This document shows positions 1 to 8,192 of a stretch of DNA of 64,000 nt, one piece after another (position 1 is the stretch's first letter; each line of letters starts with the position of its first letter). The notes under the pieces were generated by a model, which saw only the letters and a list, made by a program, of their open reading frames with translations, was not told the DNA's origin and did not search any database. The DNA is taken from NCBI RefSeq assembly GCF_000620065.1, contig NZ_JHVI01000001.1, forward strand, positions 62,001 to 126,000. Direction: 5' to 3'. Position numbers and translations under genes: made by a program. Source of the stretch: Meiothermus cerbereus DSM 11376. Its GTDB lineage: Bacteria > Deinococcota > Deinococci > Deinococcales > Thermaceae.

Positions 1-237
1 GCCCTGGCCAACCTGATGGTGATGGTGCTGGCCCTGCCTGTTGCGGTACGCCGGGCCACCAGTCCAGGCACCGCGCTGGCCCTAGCCCTGGTGCTCACCA
101 TCGCCTATTACGTGGCCTTTAGCACCGGCAAGGTACTGGCCCTCTCTGGCCCGGTTCCCCCCGAGGTCGGGGCCTGGGGCGCAAACCTGCTGGGCCTGGG
201 GGTGGGTTTGTGGATGGGGAAAGGCATCTACCGTTGA
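1..237 (+). CDS. LptF/LptG-family permease, C-terminal end (partial)
   Basis: The reading frame is open from the first base and ends at a TGA. The 78 visible residues form at least two hydrophobic segments, the second containing YYVAFSTGKVLALSG, and the end reads WGANLLGLGVGLWMGKGIYR. This matches the C-terminal membrane part of YjgP/YjgQ (LptF/LptG) permeases, in which a last helix pair follows a proline-containing loop (here PVPPEVGAW). Family members form the inner-membrane part of lipopolysaccharide-type transporters. The N-terminal part lies outside the window, so LptF cannot be told from LptG. Confidence 0.7.
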   Translation, partial: ALANLMVMVLALPVAVRRATSPGTALALALVLTIAYYVAFSTGKVLALSGPVPPEVGAWGANLLGLGVGLWMGKGIYR

Positions 238-296
238 CGGTGACCCGGTTCATTGCAGCCTTAGGCTTCACCTCTGCTGGGGATCAGGGTCATGTG

Positions 297-417
297 ATAT
301 GAACCCCGCCTGAATCGTTCCGTTGGGGATTGTTGGAGCGCCATCGTTTTTCAGGCTGTTGCTACCCGCGCTTCAGGCGGGGGCCCCAGAAAAAGAACAA
401 ATCAAAGACATTTCTTG
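297..417. repeat. palindromic intergenic repeat R1, copy 1
   Basis: A 121 bp sequence that recurs almost unchanged at 3806-3927. It starts ATATGAACCCCGCCTGAA and ends GACATTTCTTG. Perfect 11 bp arms CCCCGCCTGAA (304-314) and TTCAGGCGGGG (372-382) can form a long hairpin. The loop centre (about 326-345) differs between copies while arms and flanks are kept, as expected for a folded element. No coding capacity is seen. Confidence 0.8.
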
Positions 418-482
418 TGAACCCCTAAAAGCCGTCGAAACGCGCTGATTTTTCAGGCTGTTGGGCCCCAGCGAAAAACCAC

Positions 483-540
483 CGCACCCTTCACAAACGT
501 TGCCATCAGGCTTAGAGGCTCGATGATTATGAAGGGTGCA
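483..540. repeat. diverged REP-like element R3
   Basis: CGCACCCTTCACAAACGTTGCC (483-504) matches the first part of the element at 18285-18342 with one mismatch. The right end GAAGGGTGCA forms an inverted repeat with GCACCCTTC (484-492 against 531-539), so the piece can fold. Confidence 0.5.
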
Positions 541-567
541 TTATGCTAATCCAAGGGTGTTTTTTCT

Positions 568-1683
568 ATGATTTCGATTCTGGATCTCAAGCGGGAGTAC
601 CTCGAGCTCAAAGGGGAAATTGATGCTGCCATAGAACGGGTTCTAACCTCTGGCGGGTTCATCGGGGGGCCCGAAGTCGCTGCCCTGGAAGACGATCTGG
701 CCGCCTATTTGGGCGTTCCTTACGTGGTCTCTTGCGGTTCCGGCACCGATGCCCTGGCCATTGCCTTACGGGCTATGGGAATTGGGCCAGGGGATGAAGT
801 CATTACCACGCCTTTTACCTTCGTTGCCACCATCGAGGCCATCCAGCACGCTGGGGCCAGGCCGGTGCTGGTAGACATCGACCCTCAGACCTATAACCTT
901 AATCCCGACCTCCTCGAGCCAGTCCTCTCGCCGCGCAGCAAGGCCATACTGCCCGTGCACCTGTACGGCCAGGTCGCGCCCATGCAAGCAATTCTGGCCT
1001 TCGCCCAAAAGCACGGGCTACAGGTGCTGGAAGACGCTGCCCAGGCCATCGGCGCGCGATATTACCCAGACCAGCCAGCAGCCCAGCCCCACGCCCACGC
1101 CGGCACCCTGGGCCACGCCGCCGGATTTAGCCTGTATCCCAGCAAGAACCTCGGTGCCTATGGCGATGGGGGCTTTATTACCACGCATAGTGAGGCCATC
1201 GCTCAGGAGTCGCGCCTGCTGGCCAACCACGGCTCCAGGGAGCGCTATCACCACCTGCGTGCGGCTGGTTACACCTCGAGGCTCGACGCCATGCAGGCTG
1301 CCATCCTGCGGGTCAAGCTGCCCCATCTGGAGGCCTGGAACGCACGCCGCCGCCAGATTGCCGCACGCTACACCCAGGCCCTGAAGGGCTACGTGCAAAC
1401 CCCCTGCGAGATGCCCTACGCGCTGCACGTCTATCACCAGTACACCATCCGCCACCCCGAGCGCGACCGGCTGGCTGCCCACCTTAGACAACAGGGCATC
1501 GGTAGCAGCATCCATTACCCGGTACCGGTACACCTGCAACCCGCCTACCGCGGGCTAGCCCCTGCAGGCTCCCTTCCCGCCGCGGAGGCAGCCGCCCGCG
1601 AGGTGCTGAGCCTGCCCATGCACCCTTTCCTGGAAGAGGCCGAGGTAGAAGCAGTGGTGCGGGCGGTGCAAAGCTACGCCTGA
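568..1683 (+). CDS. DegT/DnrJ/EryC1/StrS-family PLP-dependent aminotransferase
   Basis: This 371-residue protein has the full length of the sugar aminotransferase family, which transfers an amino group to keto-sugar nucleotides for surface polysaccharide or glycan synthesis. Family marks are the GSGTDALAIALRA cofactor-binding segment near residue 57, PFTFVATIEAI near 82, EDAAQAIGA at 155-163 (PLP-pyridine Asp156) and SLYPSKNLGAYGDGG with the Schiff-base Lys at 193. The closest subgroup appears to be the WecE/WbpE-like 3-keto or 4-keto sugar enzymes, but the exact sugar cannot be read from sequence. No other sugar-pathway gene adjoins it; repeats and an LptF/G-type permease lie upstream. Confidence 0.85.
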   Translation: MISILDLKREYLELKGEIDAAIERVLTSGGFIGGPEVAALEDDLAAYLGVPYVVSCGSGTDALAIALRAMGIGPGDEVITTPFTFVATIEAIQHAGARPVLVDIDPQTYNLNPDLLEPVLSPRSKAILPVHLYGQVAPMQAILAFAQKHGLQVLEDAAQAIGARYYPDQPAAQPHAHAGTLGHAAGFSLYPSKNLGAYGDGGFITTHSEAIAQESRLLANHGSRERYHHLRAAGYTSRLDAMQAAILRVKLPHLEAWNARRRQIAARYTQALKGYVQTPCEMPYALHVYHQYTIRHPERDRLAAHLRQQGIGSSIHYPVPVHLQPAYRGLAPAGSLPAAEAAAREVLSLPMHPFLEEAEVEAVVRAVQSYA

Positions 1684-1714
1684 ATACTGCACATTCTATA
1701 GACCCAGACCCCTT

Positions 1715-1720
1715 TATACT
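1715..1720 (+). promoter_or_regulatory. -10 box, near-leaderless promoter of M3 peptidase gene
   Basis: TATACT ends 8 nt before the ATG at 1729 and no Shine-Dalgarno sequence is present, so transcription probably starts at or just before the start codon. No consensus -35 is seen. Confidence 0.55.
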
Positions 1721-1728
1721 GAGTTGCT

Positions 1729-3756
1729 ATGCCGGAAAACCCCTTACTGCAAATCCGCTACGATATTCCTTTTAGCCAGATCCGCCCTGAGCACATCGAG
1801 CCCGCCATCCAGAGCCTGCTGGCCCAGGCCGAAGCCGAATTTCAGGCCATTTTGCAGGTAGATGGCCCGCGCACCTTCGAAAACACCCTGCTGCCCCTGG
1901 ATCGGCTGGGCGAGGGGCTGGGCTACGCCTTTGGGCTGGTGGCCCACCTCGAGAGCGTGGTCTCGAGCCCCGAGCTACGGGCCGCCTACAACGCCGTCAT
2001 CCCCGCCATCTCCGCTTTCTACACCCGGGTGCAGATTTCTGCCGAGCTGTACCAGGCCCTAAAAGACTTTGCGGCCTCCCCCGAGGCCCAGCAGCTCAGC
2101 CCCGACTGGGCCCGCTTCCTCAAGCTGCGGCTGGACGAGTTCCGCCGCCAGGGGGCCGACCTTCCGCCCGAAAAGAAAGCCCGCCTCGAGGCCCTCAACA
2201 CCCGGCTTTCGGAGGTCACCACCCAGTTCGAGCAGAACCTCACCGACTCCACCGCCGACTGGGAGCTCTACCTGGACGAGACCCAGGTCGCGGGCCTGCC
2301 GCCCAGTGCCCTCGAGGCCGCCCGCCAGAGCGCCCGCGCCAAGGGGCGGGAGGGCTACCGCTTCACCCTGCAGCAGCCCAGCTATCTGGCCTTGCAAACC
2401 TACCTGGACGACGGCGAAATTCGCAAACAGGTCTACCTGGCCTACCACCGCCGCGCCACCGAGCTGGGCCGCGACAACCGCCCCCTGATTGACGAAATTC
2501 TCGCCCTCCGCCGCGAGAAAGCCGCGCTCCTGGGCTATGCCAACTTTGCCGACTACGTGCTGGAAAACCGCATGGCGGGCAAAGCCGAGACGGCCCTTCG
2601 CTTCGAGCAAGACCTGAAGGCCGCCTATGAGCCCTACTTCAAAAAAGAGCTGGCGGCCCTCGAGGCCTTTCGCCGGGAGCTCGAGGGCCCTCAAGCACCC
2701 CCGCTGGAGCCCTGGGACATCGCCTACTATGCGGAAAAGCAGCGCAAGGCCCTCTACCACTTCGACGAGGAAGAACTGCGGCCTTACTTTGCCCTGCCCC
2801 AGGTGCTCAGCGGGCTTTTCGAGGTGGCGCAGCGGGTGTTTGGCCTCGAGGTGCGGGAAGTACAGGGCGTGGACACCTGGCACCCCGAGGTCAAAACCTA
2901 CGAGATTTACCGCGAGGGCCGGCGCATCTGCCGCTTCTTCACCGACTGGCACCCCCGCGAGAACAAACGCGGTGGGGCCTGGATGAACTCACTCATCCGC
3001 GGGGTGCGCCAGGGCGAAACTACGGAGCCCCACCTGGGCCTGATGTGCGGCAACCTGACCCCACCCGTGGGCGACCAGCCTGCCCTGCTGACCCACCGCG
3101 AGGTCGAGACCATCTTCCACGAATTCGGCCACCTGCTGCACCTGGCGCTCTCGAGCGTAGAGGTTCGCAGCCTGGTGGGCACCCAGGTGGCCCGCGATTT
3201 TGTGGAGCTGCCCAGCCAGATTATGGAAAACTGGTGCTGGGAACGCCAGGCCCTGGATCTGTTTGCCCGTCACTACCAGACCGGTGAGCCCATCCCGGAC
3301 GAGCTTTTTGAGAAAATGCTGCGGGCCAGGAACTACTGGGCCGCCAACCTGGGCATGCGCCAACTGGCCTTTGGTACGCTTGACCTGGCCCTGCACGTTC
3401 ACTACACCCCCAGCGATGGCGATGTCGTCACCTACGCCCGGCAGGTCATGCAACCCTTCATGCCCGCCCCGCTTCCCCAGGACTTCGCCTTCGTGGCTGG
3501 TTTTGCTCATCTATTCGGTCATCCGGTGGGCTACGCTGCCGGCTACTATTCCTACAAGTGGTCGGAGGTGCTCGACGCCGATGCCTTCTCGCGCTTCAAG
3601 GCCGAAGGCATCTTCAACCGCCAGACCGGCGAAGACTTCATCACCCACATCCTTAGCAAGGGCAACGCGGCCGATCCGGCCGAACTCTTCCGCCGCTTCC
3701 TGGGGCGCGACCCCGACCCCAAGGCCCTGCTGGCCCGGTCGGGGCTGCTGGACTAG
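1729..3756 (+). CDS. M3-family oligopeptidase (oligopeptidase A / Dcp-like)
   Basis: This 675-residue cytoplasmic zinc metallopeptidase would degrade short peptides left by proteolysis. The catalytic HEFGH sits at residues 464-468, in the family context [13 protein letters not shown]; the typical downstream substrate-binding stretch [24 protein letters not shown] is also present, which points to the M3A (PrlC/Dcp) branch. Length agrees with the family. No signal peptide is seen. The ATG at 1729 has no ribosome binding site but follows a -10 box by 8 nt. A perfect 13 bp inverted repeat just after the stop may end the transcript. Confidence 0.92.
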   Translation: MPENPLLQIRYDIPFSQIRPEHIEPAIQSLLAQAEAEFQAILQVDGPRTFENTLLPLDRLGEGLGYAFGLVAHLESVVSSPELRAAYNAVIPAISAFYTRVQISAELYQALKDFAASPEAQQLSPDWARFLKLRLDEFRRQGADLPPEKKARLEALNTRLSEVTTQFEQNLTDSTADWELYLDETQVAGLPPSALEAARQSARAKGREGYRFTLQQPSYLALQTYLDDGEIRKQVYLAYHRRATELGRDNRPLIDEILALRREKAALLGYANFADYVLENRMAGKAETALRFEQDLKAAYEPYFKKELAALEAFRRELEGPQAPPLEPWDIAYYAEKQRKALYHFDEEELRPYFALPQVLSGLFEVAQRVFGLEVREVQGVDTWHPEVKTYEIYREGRRICRFFTDWHPRENKRGGAWMNSLIRGVRQGETTEPHLGLMCGNLTPPVGDQPALLTHREVETIFHEFGHLLHLALSSVEVRSLVGTQVARDFVELPSQIMENWCWERQALDLFARHYQTGEPIPDELFEKMLRARNYWAANLGMRQLAFGTLDLALHVHYTPSDGDVVTYARQVMQPFMPAPLPQDFAFVAGFAHLFGHPVGYAAGYYSYKWSEVLDADAFSRFKAEGIFNRQTGEDFITHILSKGNAADPAELFRRFLGRDPDPKALLARSGLLD

Positions 3757-3772
3757 TCGCGGCACGCCTGAA

Positions 3773-3805
3773 TACCCAGTCCAACCAAAACCGTTGGACT
3801 GGGTA
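3773..3805. terminator. hairpin after M3 peptidase gene
   Basis: Perfect 13 bp arms TACCCAGTCCAAC (3773-3785) and GTTGGACTGGGTA (3793-3805) surround a 7 nt loop. No T-run follows, so it is either a weak terminator or an RNA-end stabiliser. Confidence 0.45.
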
Positions 3806-3927
3806 ATATGAACCCCGCCTGAATCGTTCCGTTACACAGAGGTTAGGGCATCATCGTTTTTCAGGCTGTTGCTGCCCGCGCTTCAGGCGGGGGCCCCAGA
3901 AAAGACCAAATCAAAGACATTTCTTGA
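3806..3927. repeat. palindromic intergenic repeat R1, copy 2
   Basis: Same orientation and structure as the copy at 297-417, with arms at 3813-3823 and 3882-3892. The two copies agree outside a stretch of about 20 bases in the loop. Confidence 0.8.
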
Positions 3928-3941
3928 ACGCTTTGTGCGTG

Positions 3942-3970
3942 CCCCATCCTGGCAAAGTCAGGATGGGGCT
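3942..3970. terminator. hairpin between convergent genes
   Basis: Arms GCCCCATCCTG (3942-3952) and CAGGATGGGGC (3960-3970) are perfectly complementary with a 7 nt loop. It could end transcription from either side, though no T-run is present. Confidence 0.35.
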
Positions 3971-4088
3971 CAGGCGAGCCGCTTCATGCGCTCCGGCACG
4001 TGATATGAAATCTCGCTGGGTTGTTCCCTTGATGTGGTGAGCCTGAGCGGTAACAGGTAAAGGGAACACCTGTGATGGATGCCAGTAT

Positions 4089-5195
4089 CTACGGTCGGCG
4101 TGCGCCTGTGGCCTGCGGAGCAGAGGCACCCACACCGGCCAGGCGGGCAAACTCCTTGGGGTCTACCGCGCGCGACATCCCCATTTCGTAGGTAATCAGC
4201 TTGCGCTTGTACAGGTCGGCCAGGTGAGCGTCCATGGTAATCATGCCGAGCTGGCCACCCGTTTGAATCACGTTGATCAGCTGGTGGCTCTTGCCTTCGC
4301 GGATGAGCGCCCGCACGGCCGGGGTTGCAATCATCAGCTCATAGGCCAGCACCCGCCCACCGCCAAAGGCCTTGGGTAGAAGCTGCTGGGTCAGCACCGC
4401 TACTAAGTTGTTGGAAAGCTGTACCCGTACCTGTTCTTGCTGCGACTCCGGAAACACGTCGATGATGCGGTCAATGGTCTCGGGGGCGCTGTTGGTATGC
4501 AGCGTGCCCATGACCAGGTGGCCGGTCTCGGCAGCAGTAATAGCTGCTGCGATGGTTTCGTAGTCGCGCATCTCCCCTACCAGAATCACGTCGGGGGCCT
4601 GGCGCAGCACCGAGCGCAGGGCTTTGTCGAAACCGTGGGTATCGGAGCCGATTTCGCGCTGGTTGATGATGGAAGACTTATGGCGGTGGAAAAACTCGAT
4701 GGGATCCTCGATGGTCACAATGTGGCAGCGCTTCTTCTCGTTGATGTAGTCAATCATCGAGGCCAGGGTGGTGGACTTGCCCGAGCCGGTAGGCCCGGTC
4801 ACCAACACCAGGCCCCGCGGGTTCAGGGCAATATCGGCCACGCCTTTGGGCAGGCCCAGCTCCTCAAAGCTTTTGATGCTGGAAGGCACCACCCGCAACA
4901 CCCCACCCACACTGCCGCGCTGCAAAAAGATGTTGACCCGGAAGCGGCCTTTGCCGGGCAGGCTAAAGGAGAAGTCGAGCTCTTTTTCTTCCTCAAAAAC
5001 CCGCTGCTGCTTTTCGTCCATCAGGGCATAGGTCAGGCGCCGGGTTTCCTGGGGGGTCAGGGGTTCAAATTCGGTGGGGTGAAACTCGCCATCCACCTTG
5101 ACCATCGGCGGAAGACCCACCGTGATTACCAGGTCTGAGGCGCTTCGTTCTACCGCCAGGTTAAGCAGGTCTACAATATCAGGTGCTTTACTCAT
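4089..5195 (-). CDS. pilT: type IV pilus twitching motility ATPase PilT
   Basis: This 368-residue protein is a full-length PilT, the hexameric cytoplasmic ATPase that powers pilus retraction. It carries the Walker A motif GPTGSGKST at 134-142, the Asp box VTIEDPIEF, the Walker B region PDVILVGEMRD and the His box TGHLVMGTLHTNSA. The ATG at 5195 is preceded by GGAGAGG and a possible TATCCT -10 box. A second, diverged PilT lies at 11561-12661. No other pilus gene adjoins it, as is common for dispersed pilT genes in Thermus relatives. Confidence 0.95.
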   Translation of the reverse strand: MSKAPDIVDLLNLAVERSASDLVITVGLPPMVKVDGEFHPTEFEPLTPQETRRLTYALMDEKQQRVFEEEKELDFSFSLPGKGRFRVNIFLQRGSVGGVLRVVPSSIKSFEELGLPKGVADIALNPRGLVLVTGPTGSGKSTTLASMIDYINEKKRCHIVTIEDPIEFFHRHKSSIINQREIGSDTHGFDKALRSVLRQAPDVILVGEMRDYETIAAAITAAETGHLVMGTLHTNSAPETIDRIIDVFPESQQEQVRVQLSNNLVAVLTQQLLPKAFGGGRVLAYELMIATPAVRALIREGKSHQLINVIQTGGQLGMITMDAHLADLYKRKLITYEMGMSRAVDPKEFARLAGVGASAPQATGARRP

Positions 5196-5325
5196 AGGCC
5201 TCTCCAGTTGCCAATTAGGATACGCCAGGTCGAGGGCCGGGTATGTTTATATGCCCAAGCAAAGCTTTTGAAGGTCGCTGGCGCAGCCCCCACCGACCAA
5301 TGTTTTGCGCTTGCAGCACCTGGCC

Positions 5326-5865
5326 CTACTTGGCACCCAGGTATTTGAAGTAGCGCTCGCGCGTAATCATGCCGTGCACGGTATCGCCATCGGCCACAAA
5401 CACAATCGGGTGCTGGCGGAACAGCGAACCCAGCTCACCTGCGGCGGTATCGCCAGAAACCACCGGGGCCTCGTCCCAGGGCACCAGTGAGTCGGCGATG
5501 CCGATAACGCCCACCGGATGCCCGGCCTCGAGCAAAACAGCAATATTGCCCTCGAAGGATTGTAGCGCGGTGATAACCGGCACCGGCCTGGCCAGCTTGC
5601 GGGCCGAGGTGGGGGCCAAAATACCAGCAGAAAGCAGGGTGGTGGTGGTTACTTTGACCGCTTTTTTGGCAAGCAAAAGGCTGAGGGTAAAAACCAGCAA
5701 GAAAGCCAGCCCCTCGAGGACACCAAAAAAGTTAAAGCCCTCCCACCCAAAGCGGCCTCGCCCACCCAAAGCCAGGTGTATAAGCCCCGAAACAACCAGC
5801 CCTGCAATCAGGGCTGCGAGATAAGCAATTAGACCCGCCAGGCGTAAGTCACGAACAGTTCGCAT
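5326..5865 (-). CDS. small membrane protein with CBS-like C-terminal domain
   Basis: The 179-residue product has two predicted membrane segments (about residues 9-33 and 46-66) followed by a soluble part. The soluble part has a CBS-like repeat pattern: VPVITALQSFEGNIAVLLEAGHPVGVIGIADSL, then a second half ending PIVFVADGDTVHGMITRERYFKYLG. CBS pairs usually bind adenine nucleotides and regulate a partner activity. The role here is not known. The ATG at 5865 follows a TAGACT -10 box by 9 nt. Confidence 0.6.
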   Translation of the reverse strand: MRTVRDLRLAGLIAYLAALIAGLVVSGLIHLALGGRGRFGWEGFNFFGVLEGLAFLLVFTLSLLLAKKAVKVTTTTLLSAGILAPTSARKLARPVPVITALQSFEGNIAVLLEAGHPVGVIGIADSLVPWDEAPVVSGDTAAGELGSLFRQHPIVFVADGDTVHGMITRERYFKYLGAK

Positions 5866-5874
5866 CTGGCTTCT

Positions 5875-5880
5875 AGTCTA
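5875..5880 (-). promoter_or_regulatory. -10 box, near-leaderless promoter of CBS membrane protein
   Basis: TAGACT on the minus strand ends 9 nt before the ATG at 5865, with no Shine-Dalgarno sequence between. Confidence 0.45.
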
Positions 5881-5985
5881 CACCGGCCCAAGGGGTGTCT
5901 ACAGCAGAACCTGAGGCCACAGGGTTTGCGCGGGTGCACCATCACCTCCGGCACAGCCTGGGCCGTGGTACGGAGTGTTTGCGGG

Positions 5986-6696
5986 CTATGGCTCGAGCCA
6001 CTGCAAATCCTCTACTTTGTCGATGTCCACGCCCACCTCGGCATAAGGGGTAATGAGCGCTCTGGCCGGAACCCCGATAATTTGCGAGACCCTGGCCTCG
6101 AGCCCGGCAATATCGGCCTGACCCAAAAGCACCTTAAGCAGGGTTGCAAAGCCAATCATCTGGGCCAGCGCCAGGGGTTTTTTACGCAGCTCCAGGGCCC
6201 GCCTGAGCAAAGGCAGGGCTGTAAAAAAGAGTTTTTTGTCGATGATGACCAGATTACCCCCGGTAAAGTAGCCCTCGCGAACCCGGGCATAGGTGCGGCG
6301 CATCCCAGGGAAGCGCTGCTCAATGGTTGCTTTGGCAATGATGGTATAAACGAAACCCGCCTGGGGCGCGTTTTCCAGCACCCAGCGTACAGCTTCCTGG
6401 CGCAAAAACGGCATGTCGCCGGTAGCGACCAGCACCTTGTCGCCCTCGACGGCATTAATTCCCGCCTCGAGGTTGGCAATCAGGCTGCCCTGGTCGGGCA
6501 GGGCTACCCTGGGTGGAGGGCTCAGGGGCACGGGCGGCCCCACCAAAATTACCTCCAACCCGGCCTGCGTCAGGGCCTCGAGGGTGTACTCCACCAGCGG
6601 ACGGCCCCGGTAGGGCACCAGGGTTTTGCTGGCCACGCCAAACTTTTGCGCTAGGGGATCGCTGGCATAGCCTCCGGCCAACACAATCGCTTCCAC
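5986..6696 (-). CDS. nucleotidyltransferase-family protein (MobA/sugar-nucleotide type)
   Basis: The 236-residue protein starts EAIVLAGGY and continues with KTLVPYRGRPLVEYTLEAL, the Gly-rich NTP-binding loop and lysine region of the NTP_transferase fold. VATGDMPFL supplies the metal-binding Asp. Such enzymes attach a nucleotide to a phosphorylated sugar, cofactor or alcohol. The loop is imperfect compared with MobA (LAGGYASDPLAQKF rather than LAGGxSxRMG), so the substrate is uncertain. Translation starts at a GTG (6694-6696) placed 6 nt after a TAAACT box, which implies a leaderless message. Confidence 0.7.
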   Translation of the reverse strand: MEAIVLAGGYASDPLAQKFGVASKTLVPYRGRPLVEYTLEALTQAGLEVILVGPPVPLSPPPRVALPDQGSLIANLEAGINAVEGDKVLVATGDMPFLRQEAVRWVLENAPQAGFVYTIIAKATIEQRFPGMRRTYARVREGYFTGGNLVIIDKKLFFTALPLLRRALELRKKPLALAQMIGFATLLKVLLGQADIAGLEARVSQIIGVPARALITPYAEVGVDIDKVEDLQWLEP

Positions 6697-6702
6697 CCGC
6701 TT

Positions 6703-6708
6703 AGTTTA
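6703..6708 (-). promoter_or_regulatory. -10 box, leaderless promoter of nucleotidyltransferase gene
   Basis: TAAACT on the minus strand ends 6 nt before the GTG start at 6696. It lies between two divergent leaderless genes. Confidence 0.55.
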
Positions 6709-6751
6709 CCCTTGGTTGCCTGCCTCTCTTTACCCAGGCCCCACCAACCGA

Positions 6752-6757
6752 TACCCT
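6752..6757 (+). promoter_or_regulatory. -10 box, leaderless promoter
   Basis: TACCCT ends 6 nt before the ATG at 6764, which argues for that ATG over an upstream in-frame start at 6716. Confidence 0.45.
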
Positions 6758-6763
6758 AGTGGC

Positions 6764-6967
6764 ATGGACGACCTACTCGAACGGCTGGGAAACTATCTGG
6801 TCTGGCGCATTGGTAAGGCCGAGGGTGAGGAGGTGCTGGTGGTACGGGTCGGGCTGGCCTCAGCCACCCCCGAGTTCGGCCATCTTGCACGCCTGCGTAA
6901 CGTATCCGATGAGGAAATCGAGCAACTAGCCCAGGCCGGGCAGCTACGCATCGAGTGGGTCAACTGA
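6764..6967 (+). CDS. small protein of unknown function (67 aa)
   Basis: This acidic 67-residue protein runs from MDDLLERLGNYLVWRIG to a TGA that overlaps the next ATG (TGATG). The overlap indicates translational coupling with the 6967-7398 gene. No known domain is recognised; the sequence has a central GLASATPEFGHLARLRNVSDEEI segment and no membrane helix. The start is chosen because it sits 6 nt after a -10 box. Confidence 0.6.
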   Translation: MDDLLERLGNYLVWRIGKAEGEEVLVVRVGLASATPEFGHLARLRNVSDEEIEQLAQAGQLRIEWVN

Positions 6968-7398
6968 TGGTACTGGAAAAGTCTTTCAACCTACGGCTGG
7001 CAGAACCCCCTGAGCGGCTGCTCCAGCCCGAGCGGGTGTTTGCTGGCAAACCCCCTTTTGGCGAACTGACCCGCACGGATACCACCCTCCAGGGCTATCT
7101 GGTGGCCGAGGCCCCGCTGTTTGGAGAAATCCATTTTCCTTTCCAGAGCCGTATTCACCCACAGGGCATAACGGCTCGCCTCGAGGCCCTGCGCCTCCCC
7201 GACCCCCCGGCCTTCTGGGCCGAGCTCGAGGGCCACGGCGAGGTGGTCGAGGGGGGCCTGGTCTACCAGCTCACCCTTCGCATCCACGCCACCTTGCCCC
7301 AGGGCGAAAAATGGGGCGGACGGGCCCTGGGGCGCCTGGCCGAAGCCGCCTTCGAGCGCAATGTGGAGCGGGTTTTAGAGCGCCTTACCCAGGGCTGA
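6967..7398 (+). CDS. conserved hypothetical protein (DUF3809-like)
   Basis: The 143-residue product resembles DUF3809-type proteins that I associate with Deinococcus-Thermus; this assignment is from memory of the family, not a search. It alternates beta-type segments (GELTRTDTTLQGYLVAEAPLFGEIHFPFQSRI) and ends in an amphipathic helix (AEAAFERNVERVLERLTQG), a layout like START/polyketide-cyclase-like folds. No active-site motif or membrane segment is seen. It is coupled to the preceding 67-residue gene by a 1 nt stop-start overlap. Confidence 0.6.
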   Translation: MVLEKSFNLRLAEPPERLLQPERVFAGKPPFGELTRTDTTLQGYLVAEAPLFGEIHFPFQSRIHPQGITARLEALRLPDPPAFWAELEGHGEVVEGGLVYQLTLRIHATLPQGEKWGGRALGRLAEAAFERNVERVLERLTQG

Positions 7399-7483
7399 CC
7401 CCCATCACCAACCCCGGCCAGGCTGGTTCAGCAGGCCCAAACACAGCTTCGGACATATACTAGTAACTGTCGGAGGTGGAACT

Positions 7484-8161
7484 ATGCTCGAGGTACGCTA
7501 TCTGGGACATTCGGCGCTGCTCATTAGCGATGGCACCACCCGCATCGTGGTAGACCCCTTCCTTACCGGCAACCCCAAAGCAGCCCTGGCAGCCAACCAG
7601 GTAGCCGCCGACCTGATTGTGCTTACCCATGCCCACGGCGACCACTACGGCGACAGCGTGGCCATCAGCCAGCGCACCGGAGCCCCCATCATCTCCAACT
7701 TCGAGATTGTCAGCTACGCCGAAAAGCAGGGTGCTAAGGGGGTGGGTATGAATCTGGGCGGTACCTATAAGTTTAAAGGCGGCTGGCTCAAGTGGTTTCC
7801 GGCCTGGCACTCCTCGTCGTTCCCGGATGGCACCTATGGTGGGCTAGCCCAGGGCTTTGTGCTCGAGCTCGGCGGCAAGCGCATTTACAACGCTGGCGAT
7901 ACCGCCCTTTTTAGCGATATGGCCCTGGTCGCCCAGTACAGCCCCGACCTGGCTATTTTGCCCATTGGCGACCATTTCACCATGGGGCCAGACGATGCGC
8001 TAAAAGCCCTCGAGCTAACCCGCGCCAAACAAGTTTTACCCGTGCACTACAACACCTTTCCCCCCATTGCCCAGGACGGTGCGGCCTTTGTCCAGCGGGC
8101 CGGCCTGCTGGGGGTGGGGGGCCAGGCCCTTCAACCAGGTGAACACATAACGCTTTCGTAA
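7484..8161 (+). CDS. UPF0173 family metal-dependent hydrolase
   Basis: The 225-residue protein is a complete UPF0173 (YtkL-like) metallo-beta-lactamase-fold enzyme. LTHAHGDHYGD holds the HxHxDH metal-binding motif; later ligands are in PAWHSS, NAGDTALFSDM and LPVHYNTFP. The natural substrate of this family is not established. The ATG has a strong GGAGGTG ribosome binding site, with a TATACT -10 box at 7456-7461 giving a short leader. It reads toward a protein kinase gene 31 bp downstream. Confidence 0.85.
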   Translation: MLEVRYLGHSALLISDGTTRIVVDPFLTGNPKAALAANQVAADLIVLTHAHGDHYGDSVAISQRTGAPIISNFEIVSYAEKQGAKGVGMNLGGTYKFKGGWLKWFPAWHSSSFPDGTYGGLAQGFVLELGGKRIYNAGDTALFSDMALVAQYSPDLAILPIGDHFTMGPDDALKALELTRAKQVLPVHYNTFPPIAQDGAAFVQRAGLLGVGGQALQPGEHITLS

Positions 8162-8192
8162 CAGGCCCTTTGTTGCAATTAGCCACAACCTC

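Larger units (their letters stand above)
238..567. other. intergenic region with repeats, no gene seen
   Basis: This 330 bp gap holds no convincing ORF. It contains a full copy of the ~121 bp palindromic repeat (297-417), a fragment resembling part of that repeat (about 449-474, with TTTTTCAGGCTGTT and GGGCCCCAG) and a diverged REP-like element (483-540). The following aminotransferase begins at 568; no convincing ribosome binding site was noted just upstream. Confidence 0.6.
3757..4088. other. intergenic region with hairpins and repeat, no gene seen
   Basis: This 332 bp gap separates the convergent M3 peptidase and pilT genes. It contains a 13 bp hairpin (3773-3805), repeat R1 copy 2 (3806-3927) and another hairpin (3942-3970). 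GTTCCCTT and AAGGGAAC (about 4020-4066) form a further looser inverted repeat. No coding sequence is supported. Confidence 0.6.

Noticed and set aside
297-417. CRISPR-type repeats among the intergenic repeats
   Set aside because: Copies are dispersed and far apart, with no regular spacers.
2059-2952. 297-codon minus-strand frame inside the M3 peptidase gene
   Set aside because: It is a shadow of GC-rich codon use; the plus-strand frame has the HEFGH motif and family length.
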